A DNA stretch of 57,885 nucleotides from Halioglobus japonicus (GTDB taxonomy: Bacteria > Pseudomonadota > Gammaproteobacteria > Pseudomonadales > Halieaceae). Position numbers and translations under genes: made by a program. The stretch is taken from contig CACSIL010000010.1 in assembly GCA_902705825.1 (NCBI GenBank), forward strand, positions 1 through 57,885, given 5' to 3'. Positions 34,186 through 44,589 of this stretch are shown here, in pieces. Numbering within the stretch: position 1 is the first letter of the stretch; each line of letters begins with the position of its first letter. Below the pieces are notes generated by a model. That model saw only the letters and a list, made by a program, of their open reading frames with translations. It was not told the DNA's origin and searched no databases.

Positions 34186-35637
34186 ATGCAATTCGTTGTC
34201 AAGTATTTCTCCGAAATCGTTATTAAGAGTAAGCCGGTACGGCGGCAGTTTGTCCGTCAACTGGAGGAAAACCTGCGCGCCGTATTGCGTGACATCGACC
34301 CGGCCATCGTGCTGCGCAGGAGCTGGGACAAATTGCGTGTGGAAACTACCGTGAGCGATGAGCGCGTGCTGGCGCAGCTGGTAGACAAAATGTGTAAAAC
34401 GCCCGGGGTAACGCTGGTGCTGGTGGTCCAGGAGCATCCCCTGGGCGAGCTCGACGATATCGTTGAGCATGTGCTGCCGGTTTACGCATCCCGGTTGGCG
34501 GGGCGCAGCTTTGCCGTGCGTTGCCGGCGCAGCGGGCAGCACAGCTTCAGCTCTCTCGATGTGGAGCGTCAGGTTGGTGGCGCACTGCTGGCTCGCACCG
34601 AGGCCGCGGGCGTCAAACTTAAACACCCCGACGTGACGGTGGAGTTGGAGGTCAGCGGAAAGACATTGTTCGTCGTGACCGAGCGCCATCGCGGCCTGGG
34701 TGGTTATCCCGCTGGCAGCCTCGACCCCGTGCTGTCCCTGATGTCGGGCGGGTTCGACTCCCCTGTGGCCAGCTACCTGATGATGAAGCGCGGCATGCGC
34801 ACTCACTTCCTGTTTTTTCAGCTCGGCGGTCAGGATCAGGAGTTGGCGGTGAAGGAGGTTGCCCTGCACCTGTGGGAGCAGTACGGCGGCAAACAGCGTG
34901 TACTGTTTATAACCGTACCGTTTGAAGAAGTGGTGTCGGAATTGCTGGGCAAAGTCCAGGACAGTTATATGGGCGTTATCCTCAAGCGTATGATGCTGCG
35001 CGTCGCCGATCGCCTGGCGGAGGAGTTACAGATCGACGCACTTGTTACCGGCGAATGCGTGGCGCAGGTCAGTTCCCAGACTCTGCGCAACCTGTCGGTA
35101 ATTGATCGCGTCACCGAGCGCATGGTAATGCGTCCGCTTGTCGCCACTGACAAGGAAGAGATTATGCAGATGGCACAAAAGATCGGAACCGCTGTTTTTG
35201 CTGAGAATATGCCCGAATACTGTGGCGTTATCTCAGTGGGGCCCACCACGCGGGCCAAGTTGGACCGGGTTGAAGCCCAGGAGCAGTACTTTGATATGGC
35301 GGTATTGGACCGGGCCATCGCCAGCAAGCGGCAGACTCGAATAGACCAGTTAGCGGAGGAGGATCTGCAGCGCGCCGAGGTGGAAGTGCTGTCGGTACCG
35401 CTGGCGCACGGCACTATTATTGATATTCGCCACCCCGATGAGGAAGAGGCAGCGCCGCTGAAACTGCATGTCCCGGTTGTGAAAATACCTTTTTACGAAT
35501 TGCAAAGCCGGGCCACAGAGCTCGATTCAGGGAGCACCTATATGCTGTATTGCGGCAAAGGTGTGATGAGCCGTCTGCACGCTAGTCACCTGATGTCTGA
35601 CGGCAATTCGCTGGATGTGAAGGTATACGCACCCTGA
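34186..35637 (+). CDS. thiI: tRNA sulfurtransferase ThiI
   Basis: 483 residues from ATG 34186 (MQFVVKYFSEIVIKSKPV), the start that matches the family; ATG 34171 is also open. Order: ferredoxin-like and THUMP domains (residues 1-165), PP-loop ATPase with SGGFDSPVASYLMMKRG, and a C-terminal rhodanese domain with Cys in LYCGKGVMS. It makes 4-thiouridine at tRNA position 8 and gives sulfur for thiamin thiazole. Presence of the rhodanese part indicates the long, enterobacterial-type form. Confidence 0.97.
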   Translation: MQFVVKYFSEIVIKSKPVRRQFVRQLEENLRAVLRDIDPAIVLRRSWDKLRVETTVSDERVLAQLVDKMCKTPGVTLVLVVQEHPLGELDDIVEHVLPVYASRLAGRSFAVRCRRSGQHSFSSLDVERQVGGALLARTEAAGVKLKHPDVTVELEVSGKTLFVVTERHRGLGGYPAGSLDPVLSLMSGGFDSPVASYLMMKRGMRTHFLFFQLGGQDQELAVKEVALHLWEQYGGKQRVLFITVPFEEVVSELLGKVQDSYMGVILKRMMLRVADRLAEELQIDALVTGECVAQVSSQTLRNLSVIDRVTERMVMRPLVATDKEEIMQMAQKIGTAVFAENMPEYCGVISVGPTTRAKLDRVEAQEQYFDMAVLDRAIASKRQTRIDQLAEEDLQRAEVEVLSVPLAHGTIIDIRHPDEEEAAPLKLHVPVVKIPFYELQSRATELDSGSTYMLYCGKGVMSRLHASHLMSDGNSLDVKVYAP

Positions 35638-35712
35638 GTAGGGGTATTTGTACGCAGCTGAATCGTACACATTTCACACAACTCTCTAGCAGCCCAATGC
35701 GAAGCGATAGGG

Positions 35713-35718
35713 TATAAT
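35713..35718 (+). promoter_or_regulatory. Candidate -10 box of typA
   Basis: TATAAT 43 bases before the proposed TTG start of typA. No convincing -35 box. Confidence 0.4.
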
Positions 35719-35761
35719 CCGCGCCTTTTTTACGGTGCGCTTGTGCCACGAGGTAATCCCC

Positions 35762-37573
35762 TTGATCGATAAACTTCGCAATATTGCCATTATTGCTCAC
35801 GTAGACCATGGTAAAACCACACTTGTTGACTGTCTGCTACAGCAATCGGGCACGCTTGATCGACGCTCCGATGGCGCGGAACGGATCATGGATTCCAATG
35901 ATCAGGAGCGTGAGCGCGGCATCACGATTCTGGCCAAGAATACCGCCATTGAGTGGAACGACTACCGTATCAACATTGTCGATACTCCAGGGCACGCCGA
36001 TTTTGGCGGTGAGGTGGAGCGCGTGTTGTCCATGGTGGATTCTGTGCTGCTGCTGGTGGATGCCGTGGATGGACCTATGCCGCAGACTCGCTTTGTTACC
36101 TCAAAGGCGTTCGAGCAGGGCCTGAATCCCATCGTCGTGGTTAACAAGGTGGATCGCCCGGGTGCCCGGCCCGATTGGGTTGTTGATCAGGTGTTTGATC
36201 TGTTTGACCGACTCGGTGCCAACGATGAGCAGCTCGACTTCCCCATCATCTACGCCTCCGCCATTCAGGGTATCGCCGGCCTCGATCACGAGGCGATGGC
36301 CGAAGATATGCAGCCACTGTTCGAAACAGTGATCGAAAAAGTCCCCTCACCCGCAGTTAACTCTGACGGGCCTCTGCAAATGCAGGTCAGTGCACTGGAC
36401 TACAGCAGCTATGTCGGTGTTATCGGCGTTGGCCGCATTACACGCGGCAGGCTGACACCCAATACACAAGTAGTGGTAGTGGATAGCGAGGGCGCCACGC
36501 GCAAAGGCAAGGTACTGCAAGTGATGGGCCACCTGGGTCTGGATCGGGTCGATGTCGAGGCCGCTGAGGCCGGCGACATTGTCTGCATTACCGGCATTGA
36601 AGGACTGAACATTTCAGATACCTTGTGTGATCCGTCCTGCCCGGAGGCACTGCCGCCTCTGTCAGTGGATGAGCCCACTGTCAGCATGACGTTCCAGGTG
36701 AACGATTCACCGTTTGCCGGCAAGGAAGGTAAATACGTTACTTCCCGGAATATCAAGGATCGCCTGGAGCGGGAATTGATCCACAACGTTGCTCTGCGTG
36801 TTGAGCCCGGTGATTCACCGGACAAATTCAAAGTCTCCGGGCGTGGTGAGTTGCATCTTTCGGTATTGATCGAAACCATGCGGCGTGAAGGGTTTGAGCT
36901 GGGCGTATCCCGCCCGGAAGTTATCCGCAAGGAAGTGGATGGCGTGATGCATGAACCCTACGAGCAGCTTGTTATCGACTGCGAGGAATCGCATCAGGGC
37001 TCCGTGATGGAAGAGTTGGGTCTGCGCCGTGCGGAGCTGGAAAACATGGTGCCAGACGGCAAAGGGCGTGTGCGTCTGGAGTTTATTATCCCGGCTCGCG
37101 GCCTCATCGGTTTCCGTTCGCTGTTTATGACGCTGACATCCGGTGGCGGTATTCTCACGCACGTATTCGATCACTACGGTCCGGTTAAAAATGCTGAAAT
37201 CGTACACCGTGCCAATGGCGTTCTGGTGTCTATGGTCAAAGGTAAAGCGCTGGGCTACTCGCTGTTCAATCTGCAGGAGCGCGGTCGTATCTTTGTCGAC
37301 CCTAATGTCGAAGTGTACGAGGGGCAGATCATCGGTCTGCACAGTCGCGGCAATGACCTGGCGGTTAACCCCATCAAGGGCAAGCAGCTCACCAATGTGC
37401 GCGCCTCCGGAACCGATGAGGCCCTCACGTTAACGCCACCCGTGCGGCACACGCTTGAACAGGCGCTTGAGTTTATCGAGGACGATGAACTGGTAGAGGT
37501 TACGCCGCTAAGCATTCGTCTGCGCAAGAAGCTGCTATTAGAGCACGAGCGCCGTAAAGCCGCCCGCGGCTAA
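35762..37573 (+). CDS. typA: Translational GTPase TypA/BipA
   Basis: 603 residues from TTG 35762 ([23 protein letters not shown]). This start gives the family N-terminus and has GAGG 8 bases upstream; the earlier ATG 35735 would add nine atypical residues. G motifs: AHVDHGKT, the switch region [23 protein letters not shown] and NKVDRPGA. Elongation-factor domains III and V and the BipA-specific C-terminus ([16 protein letters not shown]) follow. It acts on ribosome assembly and stress responses. Confidence 0.97.
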   Translation: MIDKLRNIAIIAHVDHGKTTLVDCLLQQSGTLDRRSDGAERIMDSNDQERERGITILAKNTAIEWNDYRINIVDTPGHADFGGEVERVLSMVDSVLLLVDAVDGPMPQTRFVTSKAFEQGLNPIVVVNKVDRPGARPDWVVDQVFDLFDRLGANDEQLDFPIIYASAIQGIAGLDHEAMAEDMQPLFETVIEKVPSPAVNSDGPLQMQVSALDYSSYVGVIGVGRITRGRLTPNTQVVVVDSEGATRKGKVLQVMGHLGLDRVDVEAAEAGDIVCITGIEGLNISDTLCDPSCPEALPPLSVDEPTVSMTFQVNDSPFAGKEGKYVTSRNIKDRLERELIHNVALRVEPGDSPDKFKVSGRGELHLSVLIETMRREGFELGVSRPEVIRKEVDGVMHEPYEQLVIDCEESHQGSVMEELGLRRAELENMVPDGKGRVRLEFIIPARGLIGFRSLFMTLTSGGGILTHVFDHYGPVKNAEIVHRANGVLVSMVKGKALGYSLFNLQERGRIFVDPNVEVYEGQIIGLHSRGNDLAVNPIKGKQLTNVRASGTDEALTLTPPVRHTLEQALEFIEDDELVEVTPLSIRLRKKLLLEHERRKAARG

Positions 37574-37590
37574 GTCCCTGCGGCTGGCTT

Positions 37591-38028
37591 GTGAAGGCAT
37601 TGTTGCAACGCGTTAGCCGGGCCAGTGTAGCGGTTGACGCTCAGTGTGTCGGACAAATCGAGCAGGGCCTGCTGGTGCTGCTCGGTCTGGATAAGGGCGA
37701 TAATCAGCTCGCTGCCGATCGCATGATAGACAAGCTACTTGCCTATCGTGTGTTCGCCGATAGTGCCGGGCGCATGAATAGTAGCGTCACTGACATCGGC
37801 GGCGGTGTGCTGCTGGTATCACAGTTCACGCTGTCGGCAGATACCCGCAAAGGGCTCAGGCCGAGTTTTTCCTCGGCGATGCCGCCAGATGAAGCGCAAC
37901 AACTGTACGACTATTTCCTTGCGCAGATACAGCAGCGTCACGCGGTTGTAGCTGCGGGTGAGTTCGGGGCGGACATGCAAGTCAGTCTGGTCAATGACGG
38001 CCCTGTCACTTTTCTGCTCGAAATTTAA
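37591..38028 (+). CDS. dtd: D-aminoacyl-tRNA deacylase
   Basis: 145 residues from GTG 37591 ([16 protein letters not shown]). Active-site motifs SQFTL (in [22 protein letters not shown]) and NDGPVTF at the C-terminus are intact. It removes D-amino acids, and glycine from tRNA-Ala, to keep translation accurate. It follows typA by 17 bases and is probably in its operon. Confidence 0.96.
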   Translation: MKALLQRVSRASVAVDAQCVGQIEQGLLVLLGLDKGDNQLAADRMIDKLLAYRVFADSAGRMNSSVTDIGGGVLLVSQFTLSADTRKGLRPSFSSAMPPDEAQQLYDYFLAQIQQRHAVVAAGEFGADMQVSLVNDGPVTFLLEI

Positions 38029-38035
38029 CCACTTT

Positions 38036-38482
38036 TCAGCGCGATCGATAGCGCATCTGTATGTGCACTATATCGTCCTCAAGATACTCGCTGCCCTCGG
38101 CGACAAACCCCAGCGAGCTGTATAACGCCTGCAAGTGAGACTGTGCACTGATGCAGATGTCGTGTTCAGGCCAACGGGAAAGATTGTGTTCAATGCCGCG
38201 CTGTACCAGCGCCTCGCCCAGTTTCTGGCCTCTCATGCCCGGGCACACCACGATCCGACCGAGTGAGCTCTCGGGATAACTCAGGCCCGGTGGCAGGCAT
38301 CTTTGATAGGCCAGTAGCTCGGTGCCGCGCTTGCAGAGCATATGCATTGCGCGCTGATCCCGGTCGTCGAGATCCAGATAGGCACAGTGCTGTTCAACGA
38401 CGAAGACCTGTTGGCGCAAACGCAGCACCGCGTACAACCAGTTTGTGGTTAATTCAGAAAATGGTTGGGTATGCCACTGCAT
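38036..38482 (-). CDS. elaA: ElaA-type GNAT acetyltransferase
   Basis: 148 residues. The ElaA pattern LYAVLRLRQQVFVVEQHCAYLDLDDRDQRAMHML opens the protein, and the acetyl-CoA loop VVCPGMRGQKLGEALV follows. The C-terminal LQALYSSLGFVAEGSEYLEDDIVHIQM also fits. Substrate unknown. It is convergent with dtd, seven bases apart. Confidence 0.9.
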   Translation of the reverse strand: MQWHTQPFSELTTNWLYAVLRLRQQVFVVEQHCAYLDLDDRDQRAMHMLCKRGTELLAYQRCLPPGLSYPESSLGRIVVCPGMRGQKLGEALVQRGIEHNLSRWPEHDICISAQSHLQALYSSLGFVAEGSEYLEDDIVHIQMRYRSR

Positions 38483-38639
38483 AACTTTGTACTCTTTCAG
38501 TTCGGGTGCGATTTTAACAAAAGTAGAGAGTACCGTTCTCGCACGAAGGTTTAGTTGTTACTATAGGTCGCCTATCCGATTGATAACAGTCGGTCGTCCA
38601 CTTGGAATGGTGGACCGCAAGTGGCCGCAAACGGGGGAT

Positions 38640-39503
38640 ATGGATGCCATCCCCAATTCAAACAGAGCAGGGCTTTTACTGATGTTGGTAAACATTGACG
38701 CGCAAGATATTTCAGCGTTGAGCCAGCAGTTCGAAAAACTGGTTGGCGCACTGCTGGAAGTCGTAAAAATGCCGGCTATGCCTTTGGACGTAGACGTGAC
38801 GCCGGCCGGAAATTTTCGCGGCTTCGATGGCGGTCAATTCTATGTGGTGGAGCAGGGCTCCCTCACGGCCCGATATCAGGACAAAACAATCTATACCCTG
38901 GAAGCAGGCGATATTTTGCTGCCGGATATTGCCGGTGGGCAGGACCCTCATATCGCCGTGTATTACGGTAGCGATGCCGGGGCACAACTGCGCTGCTATC
39001 CGGCACTGGAGTTTATGCAGAGAGTTTTCAATGAGCCGGCGGCCATCCGTTTGTGGACGCGTCTGTTGATCACTTACGCGGGTTTGATGTTGCGAATCAC
39101 AGCGGCCAACCTGCAGGAAGAGAAGCCAGCCACCCCGGGTTTTGAAGTGTATGAACCCGGTGAGATTATTATCAACCAGGGAGATCGCGCCGACTACGTT
39201 TACAACATGAGCTCTGGTGTAGCAGAAGTGCTTGTTGATGACGTCAATGTCGGGCGCATTGGTGATGGTGAAATATTTGGTGCGATGGCAGCCCTGACAC
39301 ACTCCGACCGCAGCGCGACAGTGCGAGCCAGAACGACCTGCTCTGTTGTGAAAGTCCCCAAAGAACAGTTTACTGAACTGATCAAGAGTAACCCGGCCAC
39401 CATTCACAGCCTGTTGATAGATATGGCAAATTCTATCGTCAATCTCAATGAGCAATTGGTCGGCTCGCAGGAAAACCTGCCCGGTAACAAGCATCTGGAG
39501 TAA
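38640..39503 (+). CDS. Cyclic-nucleotide-binding domain protein
   Basis: 287 residues from ATG 38640; ATG 38682 is an alternative. The C-terminal domain (residues 170-270) is a good cyclic-nucleotide-binding fold: FEVYEPGEIIINQGDRADYVYNM, then the phosphate-binding cassette GEIFGAMAAL...RSATV. An N-terminal region (FYVVEQGSLTARY, then YTLEAGDILLP) looks like a degenerate second copy. There is no DNA-binding domain, unlike Crp, so it is not a transcription factor of that type. Its ligand and partner are unknown. Confidence 0.8.
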   Translation: MDAIPNSNRAGLLLMLVNIDAQDISALSQQFEKLVGALLEVVKMPAMPLDVDVTPAGNFRGFDGGQFYVVEQGSLTARYQDKTIYTLEAGDILLPDIAGGQDPHIAVYYGSDAGAQLRCYPALEFMQRVFNEPAAIRLWTRLLITYAGLMLRITAANLQEEKPATPGFEVYEPGEIIINQGDRADYVYNMSSGVAEVLVDDVNVGRIGDGEIFGAMAALTHSDRSATVRARTTCSVVKVPKEQFTELIKSNPATIHSLLIDMANSIVNLNEQLVGSQENLPGNKHLE

Positions 39504-39614
39504 ATGCCGGTTGCTGGTTCCAGCTAAACCGCTTTCGTTTACACCCGAAAATAGTGAGAATGGCCTCCCCTCGCAATTGTTAATAACGTCAAGTAGCAAG
39601 TAATTAGAGAAAAA

Positions 39615-41867
39615 ATGACTGAGATTCCGGACATAGATAGCGACGGCACTGAACAGGTGTCAATGAAGTTGTATGCCGAGAAGGCCTATCTGGATTATTC
39701 CATGTACGTCATTCTCGACCGCGCCCTGCCTCACGTGGGCGACGGCTTGAAACCAGTGCAGCGGCGGATCATCTACGCCATGAGTGAGCTGGGACTAAAA
39801 TCCACATCGAAATTCAAAAAGTCTGCCCGCACGGTCGGTGATGTTATCGGTAAATTTCACCCGCACGGTGACAGCGCGGCGTATGAAGCCATGGTGTTGA
39901 TGGCGCAGGACTTCAGCTATCGCTATCCACTGGTCGATGGACAGGGTAACTGGGGTTCGCCCGATGACCCTAAATCATTTGCTGCTATGCGTTACACCGA
40001 ATCGCGGCTTACCAACTACGCTGATGTGCTGCTCGGCGAACTCGGCCAGGGTACCGTGGACTGGACGCCGAACTTTGACAGCACCCTCGATGAGCCGTCG
40101 GTATTGCCGGCACAGGTGCCCAATGTGTTGCTCAACGGCACGACGGGAATTGCGGTGGGTATGGCGACGGATATTCCGCCACACAATCTGCGCGAGGTGG
40201 TTGCGGCGACAGTACTGATGCTGGAATCACCGAAGTCCACGGTGGAGGATTTGTGTGAGCATGTACTGGCACCGGATTTCCCCACTAACGCCGAGATCAT
40301 CACGCCACGTGAAGAGATTGTAGCGCTGTACAAGACCGGCCGCGGCGGTTTGCGCATGCGCGCAGTATGGGAACGTGACGGCGGCGATATTGTCATCAAT
40401 GCACTGCCATATCAGGTGTCTGGCTCTAAGGTGCTTGAGCAAATTGCCCACCAGATGCAGAGCAAAAAACTGCCGATGGTGTCGGATCTGCGGGATGAGT
40501 CGGATCATGAGAATCCGACCCGACTGGTCATTGTGCCGCGCTCCAATCGTGTTGATCTGGACGCGTTGATGAGCCACTTGTTCGCCAGCACAGACCTGGA
40601 ACGCAGCTACCGCGTCAACCTCAACATGATTGGCATCGACGGTCGCCCTGCAGTGAAGGGACTGGACCGCTTGCTCAAGGAGTGGTTGAAGTTCCGTACC
40701 GATACCGTGCGGCGCCGACTGGAGTATCGCCTGGATCGTGTGCTGAAGCGCCTGCATATTCTGGACGGTTACCTTATTGCCTTTCTGAATATCGACGAAG
40801 TCATCCATATCATCCGTACTGAAGATAAACCCAAACCCGCTCTGATTGCGCGCTTTGGCATTACAGATATTCAGGCCGAAGCCATCCTCGATCTGAAACT
40901 GCGTAATTTGGCGAAGCTGGAAGAAATGAGCATTCGCGGCGAGCAGGATGAGCTTCAGCAGGAACGCGACCAGTTGCAAAAGGTGCTGGGTAGTGAAGCC
41001 AGACTGAAAACCTTGATCAAGAAAGAGTTGCTGGCCGTGGCAGAGCAGTTTGGCGATGACCGCCGCTCGCCATTGGTGTCACGCAGTGAGGCCAAGGCGT
41101 TCAGCGAGCTTGAGTTGGTGAGCGCTGATCCGATCACGGTAGTGATGTCGGAGAAGGGCTGGATCCGGGCGGCAAAAGGCCATGATATCGATCCCACCAG
41201 CCTCAGTTACAAGGCCGGCGACAGCTATAAAATGTGCGCTTTCGGCCGCAGCAATCAGCCCGTGGTAATACTTGATTCAACCGGCAGGGCATACACCGTT
41301 CCCTCTCACAATCTGCCATCGGCACGCGGCCAGGGTGAGCCGGTGACCGGGCGTATTAACCCGCCTTCCGGGGCGACGTTCAATGGCTTGATGATGGGAG
41401 CGGACGAAGCGCTCTATTTAATGGCCAGCGATGCAGGTTATGGCTTTGTCGCCAAGCTGGGAGATCTGCAGACTAAAAACCGCGCGGGTAAAGCGGTGAT
41501 CAGTCTGCCCAAGGGCGGACAAGTGCTGCAGCCAGCAGCGATAGCTGCAGTGGAGGATACGCTGGTTGCGGCTGTGTCCAGTGAAGGGCGTATGTTGATA
41601 TTTCCGCTGGCGGATCTGCCGCAGATGACGCGCGGCAAAGGCAACAAAATCATGAGTATTCCCTCGGCGCGAGTGCAGTCGCGGGAAGAATTTGTGGTCG
41701 ACGTACAGGTGTTTACTGCCCAGGATACGCTGGTAGTTTACTCTGGCAAACGCCATCAAAACTTCAAGTTGAAGGATCTGGAACATTACCGGGGTGAGCG
41801 CGGACGGCGCGGAAACAAACTCCCGCGTGGTTTTCAAAAGGTCGACCGTATGCAGGTAGAGTCTTAA
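39615..41867 (+). CDS. parC: DNA topoisomerase IV subunit A
   Basis: 750 residues. The catalytic Tyr is in [10 protein letters not shown] (about residue 120). The quinolone-determining region [19 protein letters not shown] keeps Ser and Glu at the positions of E. coli Ser80 and Glu84, so it reads as wild type. The C-terminal beta-pinwheel is shorter than in GyrA. It separates daughter chromosomes together with ParE, which is not in this window. Confidence 0.97.
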   Translation: MTEIPDIDSDGTEQVSMKLYAEKAYLDYSMYVILDRALPHVGDGLKPVQRRIIYAMSELGLKSTSKFKKSARTVGDVIGKFHPHGDSAAYEAMVLMAQDFSYRYPLVDGQGNWGSPDDPKSFAAMRYTESRLTNYADVLLGELGQGTVDWTPNFDSTLDEPSVLPAQVPNVLLNGTTGIAVGMATDIPPHNLREVVAATVLMLESPKSTVEDLCEHVLAPDFPTNAEIITPREEIVALYKTGRGGLRMRAVWERDGGDIVINALPYQVSGSKVLEQIAHQMQSKKLPMVSDLRDESDHENPTRLVIVPRSNRVDLDALMSHLFASTDLERSYRVNLNMIGIDGRPAVKGLDRLLKEWLKFRTDTVRRRLEYRLDRVLKRLHILDGYLIAFLNIDEVIHIIRTEDKPKPALIARFGITDIQAEAILDLKLRNLAKLEEMSIRGEQDELQQERDQLQKVLGSEARLKTLIKKELLAVAEQFGDDRRSPLVSRSEAKAFSELELVSADPITVVMSEKGWIRAAKGHDIDPTSLSYKAGDSYKMCAFGRSNQPVVILDSTGRAYTVPSHNLPSARGQGEPVTGRINPPSGATFNGLMMGADEALYLMASDAGYGFVAKLGDLQTKNRAGKAVISLPKGGQVLQPAAIAAVEDTLVAAVSSEGRMLIFPLADLPQMTRGKGNKIMSIPSARVQSREEFVVDVQVFTAQDTLVVYSGKRHQNFKLKDLEHYRGERGRRGNKLPRGFQKVDRMQVES

Positions 41868-41892
41868 GGTCGCAGCAAAGAAGCGGTGAGTC

Positions 41893-43143
41893 TTAGCGTC
41901 GGGCGGTATCTGTCAGGCGCTTCAGTATCAGGCGCAGCTGCCGTTCCAGGAGATCCTGGTAGGGGCCGGCAAACTCCTCGATTTCAGCGTAATCCATGAC
42001 TTCGGTTGGGTGGTTGGTCAAGCGACCGGCCACATCGATATCCTCGCAGGCCGCCGGTGACAGCAAAATCTTGGGCGGTTTGCTGGCGCACACAGCCTGC
42101 AGTTCATCCAGCGTGTGCTGCGTATAGAGCCCCGGGTAGATGTCTGTGCCATTGCCGACACCCAACTCGCTCTGTGAAATCGCCATTGAGATAGAGAGTG
42201 AAAGCGACATCTGCTTTTCCAGCTCCTGGCTCACTGCGCGCACCAGCCAGGCACAGGAGGCAGCACGGAAAGCTGCACTGCCAGCGCTGTTGTGCCCACT
42301 GAAATAGATCGCCAGACCGAATTGACGCGCAACCTGTAAATCTCCGGCGTAAAAACCGGCGGCGGCGTAAACCACCTGATGCAGGCGCGCGATATATCGC
42401 TGCAGTGCGCGCTCGTCCAGTGTATCCACATAGTTTACGAGGCTGGACAAGTGTAAGTAGATGACCGCTGTGGTGCGGTAGTTTTCATCTTGCGGGCCGG
42501 GCTCACTGCGGGTGCGCAGCAGATCCATAGGCAGCGCATCTATCTGTCGGCCAAGCAGCAGTATTTCATTGGCGGGTTGCGGCCCCGGCTCCTCTTCTTC
42601 CAGTGCGACCTTGCGCGCCATGCTGGCGAGACTTCTGCCCAGGCGCTGCCCAAAATGACGGCTCCCTGCGTACGCCGCAAGACTCAGCAGTACGGCCAGC
42701 CCCAGCATGCTCAATAGAAAACGCGACTGTGCAGCCTGTGCGTTTTTCGCATCGATGGTGATAACAATTTGCCCGGCAATATCGGTGTCTATGCGCACCG
42801 GCGCGCGGTACTGATAGAGGTTTTCCCCATGGGCCTCACCGGCCTGCCCCAGGGCTTTGCCCTCAACGTCAATAATGGTGATGGCCTGGGCTGAGGAAGT
42901 TTCGAGCAAGCGCTGCAGCGTTGCTGAGACGCTGAGTAAATCGCCTCTTTCAAATGCGGTGCTGATGCGTGTTGCAACCAGCCGGGCCAGCGAGGTGCCG
43001 TATTCTTCCTGCAGCAGCAATTGCATGTGGCGAGTAGAAATGGCGCCCAGAGCGATCAGGGCCAGGCTCACCAGCAGGCACAATCCTGCCGTGATGATTG
43101 CCAGTTGTTGGCCGAGACTGGATTGAGTGAAGCGATTATTCAC
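41893..43143 (-). CDS. Two-pass membrane protein with periplasmic sensor and cyclase-like domain
   Basis: 416 residues from GTG 43143 (VNNRFTQSSLGQQLAIITAG); the open frame extends to ATG 43269, but the extra residues look non-coding. Membrane segments at about residues 12-35 and 165-185 flank a periplasmic domain. After the second comes a linker and a region (TTAVIYLHLSSLVNYVDTLDE, then AIYFSGHNSAG) that resembles a degenerate nucleotide cyclase domain. In Pseudomonas a protein of this layout lies next to serB (AhpM/hemolysin-like annotations). Function uncertain. Confidence 0.7.
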   Translation of the reverse strand: MNNRFTQSSLGQQLAIITAGLCLLVSLALIALGAISTRHMQLLLQEEYGTSLARLVATRISTAFERGDLLSVSATLQRLLETSSAQAITIIDVEGKALGQAGEAHGENLYQYRAPVRIDTDIAGQIVITIDAKNAQAAQSRFLLSMLGLAVLLSLAAYAGSRHFGQRLGRSLASMARKVALEEEEPGPQPANEILLLGRQIDALPMDLLRTRSEPGPQDENYRTTAVIYLHLSSLVNYVDTLDERALQRYIARLHQVVYAAAGFYAGDLQVARQFGLAIYFSGHNSAGSAAFRAASCAWLVRAVSQELEKQMSLSLSISMAISQSELGVGNGTDIYPGLYTQHTLDELQAVCASKPPKILLSPAACEDIDVAGRLTNHPTEVMDYAEIEEFAGPYQDLLERQLRLILKRLTDTARR

Positions 43144-43324
43144 GCGCGATGGATGACTTACCGGGTTGCGAAGGAAGATAGTATAAACCAGTCTCGATGG
43201 AGAATGCCCCTTTTGTGGGCATTGTGCGGTGAATATCTGCAAGCGGCTGTACGCAACCGTGCTTTTCACGGCTTGTGGCGAACGGTTAGAATGGCGCCCC
43301 GAAACAATTTGTGGAACCCGCAGT

Positions 43325-44554
43325 GTGAATCAGATTTTGCTTATCACTATCTCCGGCGAAGATCAGCCGGGGGTGACCGCTGGATTGACAGCGCTCCTGA
43401 CGGAGTATTCTGTGAACATCCTCGATATCGGGCAGGCCGTGATACACGCCACGCTGTCACTGGGTTTACTGGTCGAATTGCCCGAAGGTCTGGACAGCGA
43501 AGAGGTGGAGGGGGTTGTGCGCAACTTTGCGTTGCGGCGTGATTTGCGGGTAGTGACCAGCGTGGTTTCACAAAGCAGCTACAGTCAGTGGGTTGAGGCG
43601 CAGGGGCAGGCGCGATATATCATCACCCTGCTATCGCGCAAGATTACCTCGGATCAACTCGCCAGAGTCACGCACGTTATTCTGCAACACGGGCTGAACA
43701 TTGATGGCATAAACCGCTTGTCAGGGCGTATTCCGCTGGGCGAACTGCCCGCGCTCAGTAAGGCGTGTCTGGAGTTTTCCGCACGCGGCACCCTGCGCGA
43801 CTCCGCTGCGTTCAGGCGCGAATTGCTGGAGGTGGCCGGTGCCATGGAAATGGATCTGGCATTCCAGCAGGACAATATGTACCGCCGCAACCGGCGGCTC
43901 GTTGTGTTTGATATGGATTCCACTCTGATTGAGGCGGAGGTCATCGACGAGCTGGCCAAATTAGCGGGTGTGGGCGAACAGGTCAGCGCGATAACCGAGC
44001 GCGCGATGCGCGGCGAAATCGATTTCAGCGAGAGCTTTCGCACCCGTGTCGCCTTGCTGGAGGGTCTGGAAGAGAGTGCGCTGGAGGATGTCGCCAGGCA
44101 GTTGAAAATAACCGAAGGCGCGGAGCATCTGATTTCTACGTTGCGCACACTGGGCTACAAGACGGCGATTCTCTCCGGCGGTTTCACCTATTTCGCGCGG
44201 TATTTGCAGGCCCGTCTGGGCATAGATTATGTGTTTGCCAATGAACTGGATATTGCGCAGGGGCGAGTCACCGGCAAAATCAGCGGTACGATTGTCGACG
44301 GCGGGCGCAAGGCCGAGCTGTTGCAACAGCTGGCCGAAGAGCAGGGCATAGATTTACAGCAGGTTATTGCCGTGGGTGACGGCGCGAACGATTTGCCGAT
44401 GTTGAGTATTGCCGGTTTGGGCATTGCATTTCGGGCGAAGCCACTGGTGCAGAAATCAGCGGAACAATCGATCTCAACGCTCGGCCTGGATGCGATCCTG
44501 TATCTGCTGGGCTTCTCGGATAGATACCAGCGCGGTGTCGACCAGGCTCGCTGA
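43325..44554 (+). CDS. serB: Phosphoserine phosphatase SerB
   Basis: 409 residues from GTG 43325 (VNQILLITISGEDQPGV), which gives the N-terminus of Pseudomonas-type SerB. Two ACT-like domains cover residues 1-180; the HAD phosphatase follows with DMDSTLIEAEVIDELAKLAG, the Ser motif ILSGGFTYF, and GDGANDLPML. It makes serine from phosphoserine. ACT domains suggest control by an amino acid. It is divergent from the membrane protein gene. Confidence 0.95.
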   Translation: MNQILLITISGEDQPGVTAGLTALLTEYSVNILDIGQAVIHATLSLGLLVELPEGLDSEEVEGVVRNFALRRDLRVVTSVVSQSSYSQWVEAQGQARYIITLLSRKITSDQLARVTHVILQHGLNIDGINRLSGRIPLGELPALSKACLEFSARGTLRDSAAFRRELLEVAGAMEMDLAFQQDNMYRRNRRLVVFDMDSTLIEAEVIDELAKLAGVGEQVSAITERAMRGEIDFSESFRTRVALLEGLEESALEDVARQLKITEGAEHLISTLRTLGYKTAILSGGFTYFARYLQARLGIDYVFANELDIAQGRVTGKISGTIVDGGRKAELLQQLAEEQGIDLQQVIAVGDGANDLPMLSIAGLGIAFRAKPLVQKSAEQSISTLGLDAILYLLGFSDRYQRGVDQAR

Positions 44555-44589
44555 GGGCTGATCGATGTAACGCATTGTTCAACGGTGCG

